A stretch of 21,117 nt of DNA from an uncultured Collinsella sp. (GCA_902497065.1 CABVDH010000027.1:1-21117); one strand, 5' to 3'. Counted from the stretch's first letter, positions 7,932 through 15,662 are shown. Numbers and translations: made by a program. Notes: generated by a model from the sequence alone, not told the origin.

Positions 7932-9452
7932 GTGAGAGAGGAGAGCCCCCGACAAGGTATGAGGAGGCCCGACTCGGACCGTGCTTCCTCACGTCGTATC
8001 ACACCGCGTTCCAGCCGCGGCGGGCAGTCGTTTAGCGAACGCTATATTGCCGGCGTTCCCGCCCGTATCATGCGCCCCCGTTTGATATTCATGGCCTGCT
8101 TGTTTACCTTGGTATGCTTTGGCCTGCTGATGGTGTACTCGGCGTCTTCGGTCGAGGCGCTGCACGAGAATGGCTCGGCGACGTTTTTTCTGGGTCGACA
8201 GGCCGCGTTTGCCGTGGTCGGTGTTCTGGCGCTGATTGCCATCGTGCGCGTTTTGCCGGACAGCTGGTTTGGGGAGGATGTGCTCAGGATCTTCCTCATA
8301 GGCATGATAGGGCTACTGTTTCTGGTGTTCTTGGTGGGCAGCGGCAGCCGTGGCGCCACGCGCTGGCTTAACATCGCCGGTATTCAGTTCCAGCCTTCCG
8401 AGTTTTTAAAGCCATTTGCCATTGCGTATTCGGCCATCATGCTTGATCGCTTCTTTTCGCCCGGTGGCAACATCAACGAATTCCTTCGCAAGATGGGCAT
8501 CTACCTGGGCATTTCGCTCTTTCTGATCTTTATCCAGCCCGATTTCGGTACTGTCCTGATCATCCTGTTGACCCTCATGTGCATGGCGTTGTTTGCGGGT
8601 CTCGACCCCAGATTTATCATCGGCGTGCTAATCTTCGGCATTCTCGTGATCGTGATTGCGCTTGTCGCAGAGCCGTACCGTATGGTGCGTATTCAGGTTG
8701 CCTTGAACCCTTGGGCCGACGAGTATGGTGACGGCTATCAGGCCACGCTTGCCATTATGGCCTTTGCCTCGGGCGGTCTGTTCGGCCGTGGCATCGGCAA
8801 CTCAACCATGAAGTACTCGTATCTGCCCGAGGCGCACAATGACTACATCCTGGCCATCATTGGCGAGGAAGTCGGTTTTGTCGGAACCGTGCTGTTCTTC
8901 TTGGTGTTTGCGATGCTGATCTACTCGGCGTTTCGCATTGCCGAGCAGGCGACCGATCGCCGGGGCGCGCTTATGGCGTCTGGCTCCGCGGTCATTCTCG
9001 CAGTGCAGTTTTTGATTAACGCGCTGGGCATCCTCAACGTGTTTCCCATGACGGGCAAACCGTTGCCGTTTATTAGCTACGGCGGTTCGTCGATTATTGT
9101 GTCGCTCATGCTTGCCGGGTTGATCCTGCGCGTTTCGTACGAGAGCGCCCGCCGGGATGAGTATGACCGCCGCCGCGAGAGCTTTGCCGTTATGGATGAG
9201 AGTACCGCCGGCGTGCCCCACGTGCGCGGCGAGCGATCTTCGCGTAACGGTTTTACCGTCCTGGATGGCTCTGCGACCGAGCCGGCAGCCCGCCCGCGTC
9301 AGCGAACGGCGCCGCAAGGTCGTCCTCAGCGCCCCAGCCCTCGCAACGCGGGCGGCGGATATAATCGAATCGATTTGAACTCGGACCCGTCGGCGCGTCT
9401 GCATACCGACGACCAGGGACCGCGTGTACGAAGGGACTACCATGACCGATAA
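7932..9452 (+). CDS. ftsW: Septal peptidoglycan glycosyltransferase FtsW (SEDS family)
   Basis: FtsW polymerises lipid II into septal glycan strands together with FtsI. About ten membrane segments span 50-400. SEDS motifs are QPSEFLK (154-160), PEAHNDYI (299-306), which includes the conserved Asp304, and FPMTGKPLPFISYGGSS (371-387). The MurJ-like transporter role once proposed for this family has been replaced by polymerase activity. The start shown is GTG 7932 with AGGGG upstream. ATG 7959 is an alternative that trims nine residues. The protein is long (506 aa) because of a basic N-terminal tail (1-45) and a disordered cytoplasmic C-terminal tail (about 405-506) rich in Arg, Pro and Ser. That tail contains a repeated motif, RxxFxVxDxS, at 415-424 and 438-447. 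The end overlaps the murG start by 11 bp. RodA is a possible alternative name, but the locus favours FtsW. Confidence 0.95.
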   Translation: MREESPRQGMRRPDSDRASSRRITPRSSRGGQSFSERYIAGVPARIMRPRLIFMACLFTLVCFGLLMVYSASSVEALHENGSATFFLGRQAAFAVVGVLALIAIVRVLPDSWFGEDVLRIFLIGMIGLLFLVFLVGSGSRGATRWLNIAGIQFQPSEFLKPFAIAYSAIMLDRFFSPGGNINEFLRKMGIYLGISLFLIFIQPDFGTVLIILLTLMCMALFAGLDPRFIIGVLIFGILVIVIALVAEPYRMVRIQVALNPWADEYGDGYQATLAIMAFASGGLFGRGIGNSTMKYSYLPEAHNDYILAIIGEEVGFVGTVLFFLVFAMLIYSAFRIAEQATDRRGALMASGSAVILAVQFLINALGILNVFPMTGKPLPFISYGGSSIIVSLMLAGLILRVSYESARRDEYDRRRESFAVMDESTAGVPHVRGERSSRNGFTVLDGSATEPAARPRQRTAPQGRPQRPSPRNAGGGYNRIDLNSDPSARLHTDDQGPRVRRDYHDR

Positions 9453-10557
9453 AATGACCGTTGCTATTGCAGCCGGCGGCACGGCAGGGCACATCAACCC
9501 CGCACTCGCCTTGGCCGAAGAGCTGCGTGACCGTGGCCACCGCGTTGTGTTCGTGGGCCAGTCGCGCAAGCTCGAGGGTCGTCTGGTCCCCGAGGCTGGG
9601 TTTGATTTTGTGCCCATTACGGTCACGGGCTTCGACCGCTCCCGCCCTTGGACGGCGCTGACCTCGCTGTGGCGTGTCAACAAGGCCAAGCGTGCGATCG
9701 CCAGTCATTTCTCAAAGGTCGGCAAGCCCGATGCCGCCATCGGTTTTGGTGCCTATGTCGAGGTTCCACTGCTGGGGTGGTGCAAGGACGCAGGCGTGCC
9801 GTATCTGCTGCATGAGCAGAACTCTGTTCCGGGCCTGGCCAACAAGATGATGAACTCCCACGCCGCCCGCGTGTGCATCTCGGTGCCGGCAGCGCGCTCG
9901 GTCTTTGAGCGCGAAGGTGACCCTGACCACGTGCTCATGACCGGCAATCCCGTACGTCGCTCGGTGATCGAGGGAGATCGCGCTCGCGGCCGCAAGGCAC
10001 TTGGCGTTCCCGAGGACGCTACGCTGCTGCTCGTCTTTGGCGGTTCACTTGGCGCCCAGCACCTCAACGAGCGCGTGGCTTCGCTCAAAAACGAGCTGCT
10101 TTCGCGCAAGATTCTCTATGTGTTGCATTCGACGGGTGCCGACGGCTTTGAGGAGACCGAGCGCGCTTTGGCGCTGACGCCCGAGGAGGCGAAGCGTTAC
10201 CGCGTCCAGCCTTACATCGACAACATGGGCGATATGCTGGCTGCTGCCGATTTGGTGCTCTCGCGTTCGGGCGCATCGAGCGTGGCCGAGATCGCTGCGC
10301 TCGCCGTGCCTTCGGTGCTCGTGCCGTATCCGCATGCGACAGCCGACCACCAAACCACCAATGCTCGTTATCTGGTCGACGCCGGGGCCGGCGTGCTCTG
10401 CGCCGATGCCGATATCGACGGTTCTGCCTTTGCCGATGAACTGCTGCACCTGGTCGATGACGCGGCGGCGCGCGACGCCATGCGTCAGGCGGCGCGTGGT
10501 CTGGCTCAGGATAGGGCCGCCGCTCTTCTGGCGGATGCGGTAGAGGGTTTGCGTTAG
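9442..10557 (+). CDS. murG: UDP-N-acetylglucosamine--undecaprenyl-pyrophosphoryl-MurNAc-pentapeptide transferase MurG
   Basis: MurG transfers GlcNAc to lipid I to make lipid II at the cytoplasmic membrane face. The 371 residues form the two-domain GT-B fold of family GT28. Visible motifs are GGTAGHINPA (12-21), GFGAYVEVP (101-109), HEQNSVPGLANK (124-135), GGSLGAQHLN (200-209) and the UDP-GlcNAc site SRSGASSVAE (274-283) followed by PYPHATADHQ (295-304). I place the start at ATG 9442, which has GAAGGGA about 7 bases upstream and gives a normal leader. The in-frame GTG at 9424 would add six residues and has poorer support. The start lies inside the end of ftsW, which implies coupled translation of the two enzymes that make and use lipid II. 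Confidence 0.97.
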   Translation: MTDKMTVAIAAGGTAGHINPALALAEELRDRGHRVVFVGQSRKLEGRLVPEAGFDFVPITVTGFDRSRPWTALTSLWRVNKAKRAIASHFSKVGKPDAAIGFGAYVEVPLLGWCKDAGVPYLLHEQNSVPGLANKMMNSHAARVCISVPAARSVFEREGDPDHVLMTGNPVRRSVIEGDRARGRKALGVPEDATLLLVFGGSLGAQHLNERVASLKNELLSRKILYVLHSTGADGFEETERALALTPEEAKRYRVQPYIDNMGDMLAAADLVLSRSGASSVAEIAALAVPSVLVPYPHATADHQTTNARYLVDAGAGVLCADADIDGSAFADELLHLVDDAAARDAMRQAARGLAQDRAAALLADAVEGLR

Positions 10558-10589
10558 TTAGACGGGATATCGTCGGTCGCCCTCGCGCT

Positions 10590-10607
10590 GATGCGGTAGG
10601 TGCGGTA
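10590..10607 (+). repeat. Short direct repeats before murC
   Basis: TGCGGTA occurs at 10592-10598 and again at 10601-10607. The longer GATGCGGTAG at 10590-10599 is an exact copy of 10534-10543, inside the end of murG. They lie in the 97-bp murG-murC gap beside a weak -10-like TACAGT (10606-10611) with no matching -35. They could be operator repeats or chance similarity in GC-rich DNA. Confidence 0.2.
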
Positions 10608-10654
10608 CAGTTAACGGGTTACAGGCAGTGTTTACGCAAGGAGTACACGAGCAC

Positions 10655-12073
10655 ATGGCTGATTCCCAGACTGCAACCTCCGCGCCCGAGTTTAAGAGCG
10701 CCCACTTTATCGGTATCGGCGGCGCCGGCATGAGCGGCATCGCCCTCGTTCTTCACGAGCGCGGTTATGCCGTTACCGGCTCCGACCTTAAGACGTCACG
10801 TTATATCCGCCAGCTTACCCGCGCTGGTGTGAAGGTGCATGTGGGCCATGAGGCCGCCACGATCGACGAGGTCAAGCCCGACGTGGTTGTTGTCTCCACC
10901 GCTATTCCGGAGTCCAACCCTGAACTCGTGCGCGCTCGCGAGCTTGGTATTCCCGTGTGGCCCCGTGCCAAGATGCTCTCTGCTTTGGGCCACGGCTACA
11001 CCACCGTCGCTGTTGCCGGCACGCATGGCAAGACCACCACGTCTTCGATGTGCGCCACCATGCTCGACCGCATGGGTCTGGATCCGAGCTTCTTGATCGG
11101 TGGCATCGTCGAGGGCTATGACACGAACGGCAAGAACGGCTCGGGCGACTACTTTGTCGCTGAGGCCGACGAGTCCGACAGCTCCTTCCTGTTCCTGAAC
11201 CCCAACGTGGTCATCGTGACCAACGTCGAGGCCGACCACCTCGATCACTACTCGGGTATCGAGGAGATCGAGGCAACTTTCGCCAAATTCATGAGCCTGG
11301 TGGGCGAGGACGGCACCGTCATCGTCTGCGGTGAGGACCCGCATCTGGTCGAGCTCGCCAAGTCGACGGGTCGTCACGTGCTTTCCTACGGCTTTGCCGA
11401 GAGCAACGACATCGTCTGCATGCACCCGGATGTCAAGGGCATCCAGAGCGATTTTATCGTTCGCTTTGAGGACGGCACTGAGCACGCTGTGGAGATCAAG
11501 AGCAATCCCGGTCGCCACAACATGCTCAACGCCACGGCGGTGCTCACCGTCGCCCATGTCCTGGGCCTTGACATCGACGCCGCCGCCAAGGCGCTCTCGA
11601 GCTTTGAGGGCGTCCGCCGTCGCTTTACCCACGTGGGCGATATCGATGGCATCACCGTGGTCGATGATTACGGCCATCACCCCACCGAGATCAAGGCGAC
11701 GCTTGCTGCTGCTTCGTCGCTGGGCTACAAGCACGTCGACGTCGTGTTCCAGCCGCACCGCTATTCGCGCCTGCAGGCCCTGTGCGACGACTTTGCCGAT
11801 GCATTTGCCAATGCCGATAAACTGCTGCTGATTGATGTGTTCTCGGCTGGCGAGATGCCCATTCCGGGTGTCACCTCTAAGATGCTCGCCGATACCGTGC
11901 GCGCCAAGCATCCTGGCAAGGAGGTCGTGTACTGCTCCAGCCGTCTTGAGCTCAATCAGGAGCTCGAGCAGATGGTGGGCGAGGGCGACCTGCTGCTCAC
12001 TATGGGTGCCGGTGACGTTACGACCGTCGGTCCCGAGTTCATTGAGTATCTGACTGCCAAGAAAGACGCTTAA
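10655..12073 (+). CDS. murC: UDP-N-acetylmuramate--L-alanine ligase MurC
   Basis: MurC starts the stem peptide by joining L-alanine to UDP-MurNAc with ATP. The 472 residues carry GIGGAGMSG (20-28) of the UDP-binding domain, the ATP loop G122-T-H-G-K126-TTT, EADESD (170-175), NVEADHLDHY (190-199), DDYGHHPTEI (337-346), FQPHRYSR (365-372) and GAGD (451-454). These are all characteristic of MurC and distinguish it from MurE and MurF. I chose ATG 10655, which is preceded by AAGGAG (10638-10643). The in-frame GTG at 10628 adds nine residues but has no ribosome site. The gene follows murG by 97 bp, the largest gap in the second half of the cluster before ftsZ, and murB follows after 5 bp. Confidence 0.97.
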   Translation: MADSQTATSAPEFKSAHFIGIGGAGMSGIALVLHERGYAVTGSDLKTSRYIRQLTRAGVKVHVGHEAATIDEVKPDVVVVSTAIPESNPELVRARELGIPVWPRAKMLSALGHGYTTVAVAGTHGKTTTSSMCATMLDRMGLDPSFLIGGIVEGYDTNGKNGSGDYFVAEADESDSSFLFLNPNVVIVTNVEADHLDHYSGIEEIEATFAKFMSLVGEDGTVIVCGEDPHLVELAKSTGRHVLSYGFAESNDIVCMHPDVKGIQSDFIVRFEDGTEHAVEIKSNPGRHNMLNATAVLTVAHVLGLDIDAAAKALSSFEGVRRRFTHVGDIDGITVVDDYGHHPTEIKATLAAASSLGYKHVDVVFQPHRYSRLQALCDDFADAFANADKLLLIDVFSAGEMPIPGVTSKMLADTVRAKHPGKEVVYCSSRLELNQELEQMVGEGDLLLTMGAGDVTTVGPEFIEYLTAKKDA

Positions 12074-12078
12074 GTCTA

Positions 12079-12990
12079 ATGGGTCTGTTTAACGCCGTCA
12101 TGGCGCTCTCGGGCATGATCGACACGGATGTGATCGAGGACGAGCGCCTTGCGCGTCATACGAGCTATCGTATCGGCGGCAAGGCCGACCTCTTTGTGAC
12201 GTGCCATAGCTATCATGCCCTCCGCCGCGCCGTGGCGGTGCTCGATCGCGAGCAGGTGCCGTGGGTCATCATCGGCAAGGGCTCCAATCTGCTGGTTGCC
12301 GATGGCGGTTATCGCGGCGCCGTCATTTCGCTCGGACGTGAGTTTCAGCGCACGGTTGTTGCCGATGACGGTTGTACGCTGACGGTCGGTGCGGGCGTGA
12401 TGTTTGCGCGCCTGGTCAACGATGCCCTGTCGCGTAGCCTCTCGGGCCTTGAGTTTGCCGTTGGCATCCCTGGTTCGGTTGGCGGTGCGATATCTATGAA
12501 TGCCGGCACACGGACCGAGTGGATTGGCTCGCTGGTTGAGGATGTCGTAACGTTTGACCCGGCATCCGGTATCAAACATTATGCGGGGTCCGAGATCACT
12601 TGGGGCTACCGCGAATGTAGCCTTCCCCGCAATGAGATCATCCTCGAGTGCGTGCTCAAGCTTAAACCGGCGCCCAAGGCCGACATTCGCGAGCGCATGG
12701 AGCGGTACCTGACGAGGCGCAAGCGTACACAGCCCATGGGTCGCGCATCCTGCGGGTCGGTCTTTCGCAACCCGCCCGATGCGAGCGTGGGCAAGCTTAT
12801 CGAGGATTGTGGATTAAAGGGTTTTTCGATTGGCGGCGCGGAAGTTTCGCCCGTTCACGCTAATTTTATCGTTAATAACGGAACTGCCTCGGCCGATGAC
12901 GTTGCCGCGGTTATCAGACATGTGCACGGAAAGGTGAGGGAGGCGTATGGCATCGAGCTCAGACCGGAAGTTAAATTCCTCGGCTTCTAG
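12079..12990 (+). CDS. murB: UDP-N-acetylenolpyruvoylglucosamine reductase MurB
   Basis: MurB is a flavoenzyme that reduces UDP-GlcNAc-enolpyruvate to UDP-MurNAc with NADPH. The 303 residues show TSYRIGGKAD (28-37), the FAD site GSNLL (68-72), GIPGSVGGA (129-137) with MNAG (140-143), YREC (177-180), the proton-donor serine S227 in GSVFRNP (226-232), GAEVSPVHANFIVN (253-266), and the catalytic glutamate E297 near the C-terminus. The compact form, with GSVFRNP followed soon by the C-terminal motifs, matches the type II enzymes of Gram-positive bacteria. No strong ribosome site precedes ATG 12079. ATG 12100 and ATG 12115 are alternatives, and coupling to murC is likely. The last 44 bp overlap ftsQ. 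Confidence 0.96.
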   Translation: MGLFNAVMALSGMIDTDVIEDERLARHTSYRIGGKADLFVTCHSYHALRRAVAVLDREQVPWVIIGKGSNLLVADGGYRGAVISLGREFQRTVVADDGCTLTVGAGVMFARLVNDALSRSLSGLEFAVGIPGSVGGAISMNAGTRTEWIGSLVEDVVTFDPASGIKHYAGSEITWGYRECSLPRNEIILECVLKLKPAPKADIRERMERYLTRRKRTQPMGRASCGSVFRNPPDASVGKLIEDCGLKGFSIGGAEVSPVHANFIVNNGTASADDVAAVIRHVHGKVREAYGIELRPEVKFLGF

Positions 12991-14203
12991 AGCATCGAAA
13001 CCCACCTTCCGCCGCGCCGGAGGGCGTTCCGGCGCGCCTGCCAAACCTCAACGCAATATCGTCGCGCACTCTAAGCCTGTCGGGCATGCTCGACAGACCA
13101 GTCGTCCGGTTGTCGGCTCGCAGCTCGGTAATCGTCCGGCCGCAAAAAAGTCCTCGCGTCCCTCGGTGACGTCAAAGCCTGTTATGGGCGCCAAGCCTGC
13201 CCGTCCTATGGCAACTCCTAAGCCCTCGACAGGAACTAAGGCGGCGCGTCCGAGTCGCACGCTGGGCGCATCGAAACCGCGCTCGCTGACATCGGTGCCG
13301 GCTACCGCCAAGAAGCCTTCGGGTAAAAAAGGCGTCAACCCGTTGTCTTTACTTAGGGCGATGGCAAATAAAACATCAGACGCCGCTTCTGTCGTTACAG
13401 GCAAAGGCAAAATCGTGGGCGGCGTTTTGGCCGTCTTGGCCGTGCTCGTCGTCGTTGCTATCGTGGTGATTAACTCTGGATTGTTTACCGCCACTGATAT
13501 TCAGATTCAAGGCAGCGAGCATGTGACGAAGCACGATGCTATCCAGCTGATCGATTTGCCCGAGGGAACGTCGCTTTTTAACGTCGATCCCGACCAGATT
13601 ACCGAGGACCTCAAGCAGAACCCGTGGGTCTCGGGCGTGGATGTCCAGCGTCAGTTCCCACATACGCTCATCATTACGCCGATGGAGCGCAAGGTCATTG
13701 CAATTGCCTATATCAGCTCCGATGACCTTGCCTGGGCCATCGGGGATGATGACACCTGGATCGCCCCGCTGTCGACGTCGGTCGAAGTGGATGACCAGGG
13801 CAACGTCATCACGACGGGGCAGGGCTCAAATACCCTGACCGGCATTGATGCCGCGCTGGCGCTCGCTAAGCACTATGGCGCGGTGTTGTTGACTGATGTC
13901 TCGGCGGATGTCGCTCCGGTTTCCGGCCAGGCGGTGAGCTCCAAGGCCGTTAAGGCTGGCTTGGATTATGTGCGTGGTTTTTCGAGCGAGTTCTTGGGAC
14001 AAGTCAAGGATATTTCCACGCCTTCGGTCGAAGCCATCTCGGCAAACCTCAATAACGGCATTGAGGTGTCGCTGGGCGATTCGAACGATATCGTCAAGAA
14101 GGAGCGCGTAGTCACCAAGCTGCTTTCGCAGGTAGAGGGCGTAACGTATATCAATGTGCGCTCTCCGGGTAACTATACATTTAGGAACGCTCCGACCTCG
14201 TAG
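12947..14203 (+). CDS. ftsQ: Cell division protein FtsQ (POTRA domain) with long basic N-terminal tail
   Basis: FtsQ is a bitopic divisome protein that recruits FtsL and FtsB and helps control FtsW-FtsI. In 418 residues there is a cytoplasmic tail (1-154), one membrane segment (about 156-176), a POTRA domain (about 178-247) that starts FTATDIQIQGSEHVTKHDAI, and an FtsQ/DivIB extracellular domain to the end. The tail is very basic and rich in Ser, Pro, Lys and Arg, with repeated KP elements (SKPT, SKPV twice, AKPA, PKPS, SKPR, KKPS). It is far longer than the tails of model FtsQ proteins. ATG 12947 lies inside murB and has AAGGTGAGGGAGG just upstream. Internal ATGs (about codons 80, 88 and 139) would shorten the tail, but their ribosome sites are weaker. 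No ftsA follows, as is usual in actinobacteria. Confidence 0.9.
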   Translation: MASSSDRKLNSSASRASKPTFRRAGGRSGAPAKPQRNIVAHSKPVGHARQTSRPVVGSQLGNRPAAKKSSRPSVTSKPVMGAKPARPMATPKPSTGTKAARPSRTLGASKPRSLTSVPATAKKPSGKKGVNPLSLLRAMANKTSDAASVVTGKGKIVGGVLAVLAVLVVVAIVVINSGLFTATDIQIQGSEHVTKHDAIQLIDLPEGTSLFNVDPDQITEDLKQNPWVSGVDVQRQFPHTLIITPMERKVIAIAYISSDDLAWAIGDDDTWIAPLSTSVEVDDQGNVITTGQGSNTLTGIDAALALAKHYGAVLLTDVSADVAPVSGQAVSSKAVKAGLDYVRGFSSEFLGQVKDISTPSVEAISANLNNGIEVSLGDSNDIVKKERVVTKLLSQVEGVTYINVRSPGNYTFRNAPTS

Positions 14204-14276
14204 CGCTGGTTGATGCTTTGTTGAGGGGCCATACCACGCCGTTTATCTGGTTTGTTTGGTTTTCACGGTCAATTAT

Positions 14277-14349
14277 TTGACTGATACGTTCATAATGTGC
14301 AAACATAATACGGTTTACCTTTGCATTTACTTTCAACCTGAAGGTTAAT
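14277..14349 (+). promoter_or_regulatory. AT-rich promoter region of ftsZ
   Basis: The 199 bp between ftsQ and ftsZ are clearly more AT-rich than their surroundings. A candidate promoter is TTGCAT (14321-14326), 17 bp, GTTAAT (14344-14349), about 53 bp before the ftsZ start. A second, poorly spaced set is TTGACT (14277-14282) with two CATAAT hexamers (14291-14296 and 14304-14309). Direct repeats TTTACCTT (14314-14321) and TTTACTTT (14326-14333) occur 12 bp apart. A dedicated ftsZ promoter is well known in other bacteria. The exact elements here are a guess. Confidence 0.45.
14335..14346 (+). promoter_or_regulatory. Operator-like palindrome before ftsZ
   Basis: AACCTGAAGGTT is a 5-bp inverted repeat around GA. 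It falls between, and partly over, the candidate -35 and -10 elements, where a repressor would act. No regulator can be named from sequence. Confidence 0.3.
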
Positions 14350-14402
14350 GTGCGCAGGGGTCGACCCATGCTATGGCTATAACCTTTGTTCGGAGGACCG
14401 AC

Positions 14403-15557
14403 ATGCACGAGACAGAGATCAACAACTACCTTGCCGTCATTAAGGTGGTCGGCGTCGGCGGCGGCGGTACCAACGCGGTCAATCGAATGATCGAAGAGGG
14501 CATCCGCGGCGTCGAGTTTGTTGCCATCAACACCGATGCTCAGGCACTCGCGATCTCTGATGCCGATATCAAGGTGCACATCGGCACCGACCTTACCCGC
14601 GGCCTGGGCGCCGGCGCCAACCCCGAGGTTGGCCGCAAGGCTGCCGATGAGTCCCGCGACGACATTGCCGAGGCGCTCGCTGGCGCCGACATGGTGTTCA
14701 TAACCTGCGGCGAGGGCGGTGGCACCGGTACCGGCGCTGCTCCCATCGTTGCCGATATCGCGATGAACGAGGTCGGTGCGCTGACCGTCGCCGTCGTGAC
14801 CAAGCCCTTCACCTTCGAGGGCCGCAAGCGCAAGAAGAGCGCCGAGGAGGGCATTAAGACCCTCTCCGATTGCGTCGACACCATGATCGTCATCCCTAAC
14901 GATAAGCTGCTCGACATCGCCGAGAAGAAGACCACCATGCTCGAGGCCTTCGCGATTGCCGATGGCGTCCTTTCCCAGGGCACCCAGGGCATCACCGACC
15001 TCATCACCGTCCCCGGTATCATCAACCTGGACTTCGCCGATGTTAAGACCATCATGAAGCAGGCCGGTACCGCCATGATGGGTATCGGTACCTCTTCTGG
15101 GGACACCCGTGCCGTCGACGCTGCCCAGCAGGCCATCTCCAGCCCGCTGCTCGAGAGCTCCATCGATGGCGCCACGCGCGTGCTGCTCTCCATCGCCGGT
15201 TCCAAGGACCTGGGCATCCAGGAGATCAGCGACGCCGCCGACGTTGTCGCCAACGCCGTCGACCCCGAGGCCAACATCATCTTCGGTACCGTTGTCGACG
15301 AGTCCCTGGGCGATCAGGTGCGTATCACCGTCATCGCTACGGGCTTCTCCGACTCCAACGTCAACCGTCAGGACGAGCTCTTTGCTGCTCAGCAGTCTCA
15401 GAGCAAGGCCGCTGCCTCCGCTGAGCCGCAGCGCACCGCTCCTGCCACGAGCCCGGCTCAGGCCGCTCCGACCCGCAACGTCGGTGGCACCGAGCTTCCT
15501 AACTTCGGCAACGATCAGTTCGAGCTTCCCGACTTCCTGAAGCGCGGTAGCTTCTAA
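14403..15557 (+). CDS. ftsZ: Cell division protein FtsZ
   Basis: FtsZ is the tubulin-like GTPase that polymerises into the division ring. The 384 residues have the nucleotide site VGVGGGGTNAVNRM (16-29), the tubulin signature GGGTGTG (105-111), the T7 synergy loop with N208, D210 and D213, and a normal GTPase core to about 315. A variable linker (about 321-360) follows. The C-terminal peptide ELPDFLKRGSF (374-384) is of the type that binds SepF and other partners, and a near copy, ELPNF, lies ten residues upstream (364-368). I chose ATG 14403, which has GGAGG six bases upstream; ATG 14373 adds ten residues with no ribosome site. Codon choice looks more strongly biased (GTC, ACC, CTG) than in neighbouring genes, consistent with high expression. 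A terminator follows 26 bp after the stop. Confidence 0.98.
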   Translation: MHETEINNYLAVIKVVGVGGGGTNAVNRMIEEGIRGVEFVAINTDAQALAISDADIKVHIGTDLTRGLGAGANPEVGRKAADESRDDIAEALAGADMVFITCGEGGGTGTGAAPIVADIAMNEVGALTVAVVTKPFTFEGRKRKKSAEEGIKTLSDCVDTMIVIPNDKLLDIAEKKTTMLEAFAIADGVLSQGTQGITDLITVPGIINLDFADVKTIMKQAGTAMMGIGTSSGDTRAVDAAQQAISSPLLESSIDGATRVLLSIAGSKDLGIQEISDAADVVANAVDPEANIIFGTVVDESLGDQVRITVIATGFSDSNVNRQDELFAAQQSQSKAAASAEPQRTAPATSPAQAAPTRNVGGTELPNFGNDQFELPDFLKRGSF

Positions 15558-15583
15558 GTCGTTCTTTGCATTGTTGTGCACAG

Positions 15584-15612
15584 GGGCGTGTCCGTATGGA
15601 CGCGCCCTTTTT
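15584..15612 (+). terminator. Rho-independent terminator after ftsZ
   Basis: GGGCGTGTCC (15584-15593), loop GTAT, and GGACGCGCCC (15598-15607) form a 10-bp stem with one G-T wobble, followed by five T. It should end the dcw transcript and separates it from pgeF. Confidence 0.88.
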
Positions 15613-15644
15613 ATTTCGACTTTGTAAACTAGAACCTCCAATCT

Positions 15645-15662
15645 CTTTACGTTCCCTTTACG
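15645..15662 (+). promoter_or_regulatory. PHO-box-like direct repeat upstream of pgeF-pst
   Basis: CTTTACG occurs at 15645-15651 and 15656-15662, two exact 7-bp repeats separated by 4 bp. This 7-N4-7 layout with an 11-bp period is the known layout of PhoB/PhoP-type PHO boxes (for example GTTCACC repeats in Streptomyces, TTAACA-type repeats in Bacillus). It lies 106 bp before pgeF, in front of the phosphate genes. No further unit is seen at plus or minus 11 bp. The sequence is not an exact match to any consensus I know, so the assignment is inferred from layout and context. Confidence 0.45.

Noticed and set aside
13144..13150. In-phase A-AAA-AAG slippery heptamer in ftsQ, as in dnaX frameshifting
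   Set aside because: It has no convincing downstream stem or upstream stimulatory ribosome site, and lysine pairs are expected in this basic tail. A -1 shift would end after about 25 codons, giving only a soluble tail. It is likely chance.
14181..15641. Minus-strand open frame opposite ftsZ (about 486 codons)
   Set aside because: It is Gly/Asp-rich as expected from the reverse of ftsZ codons, and it runs across the ftsZ promoter and terminator.
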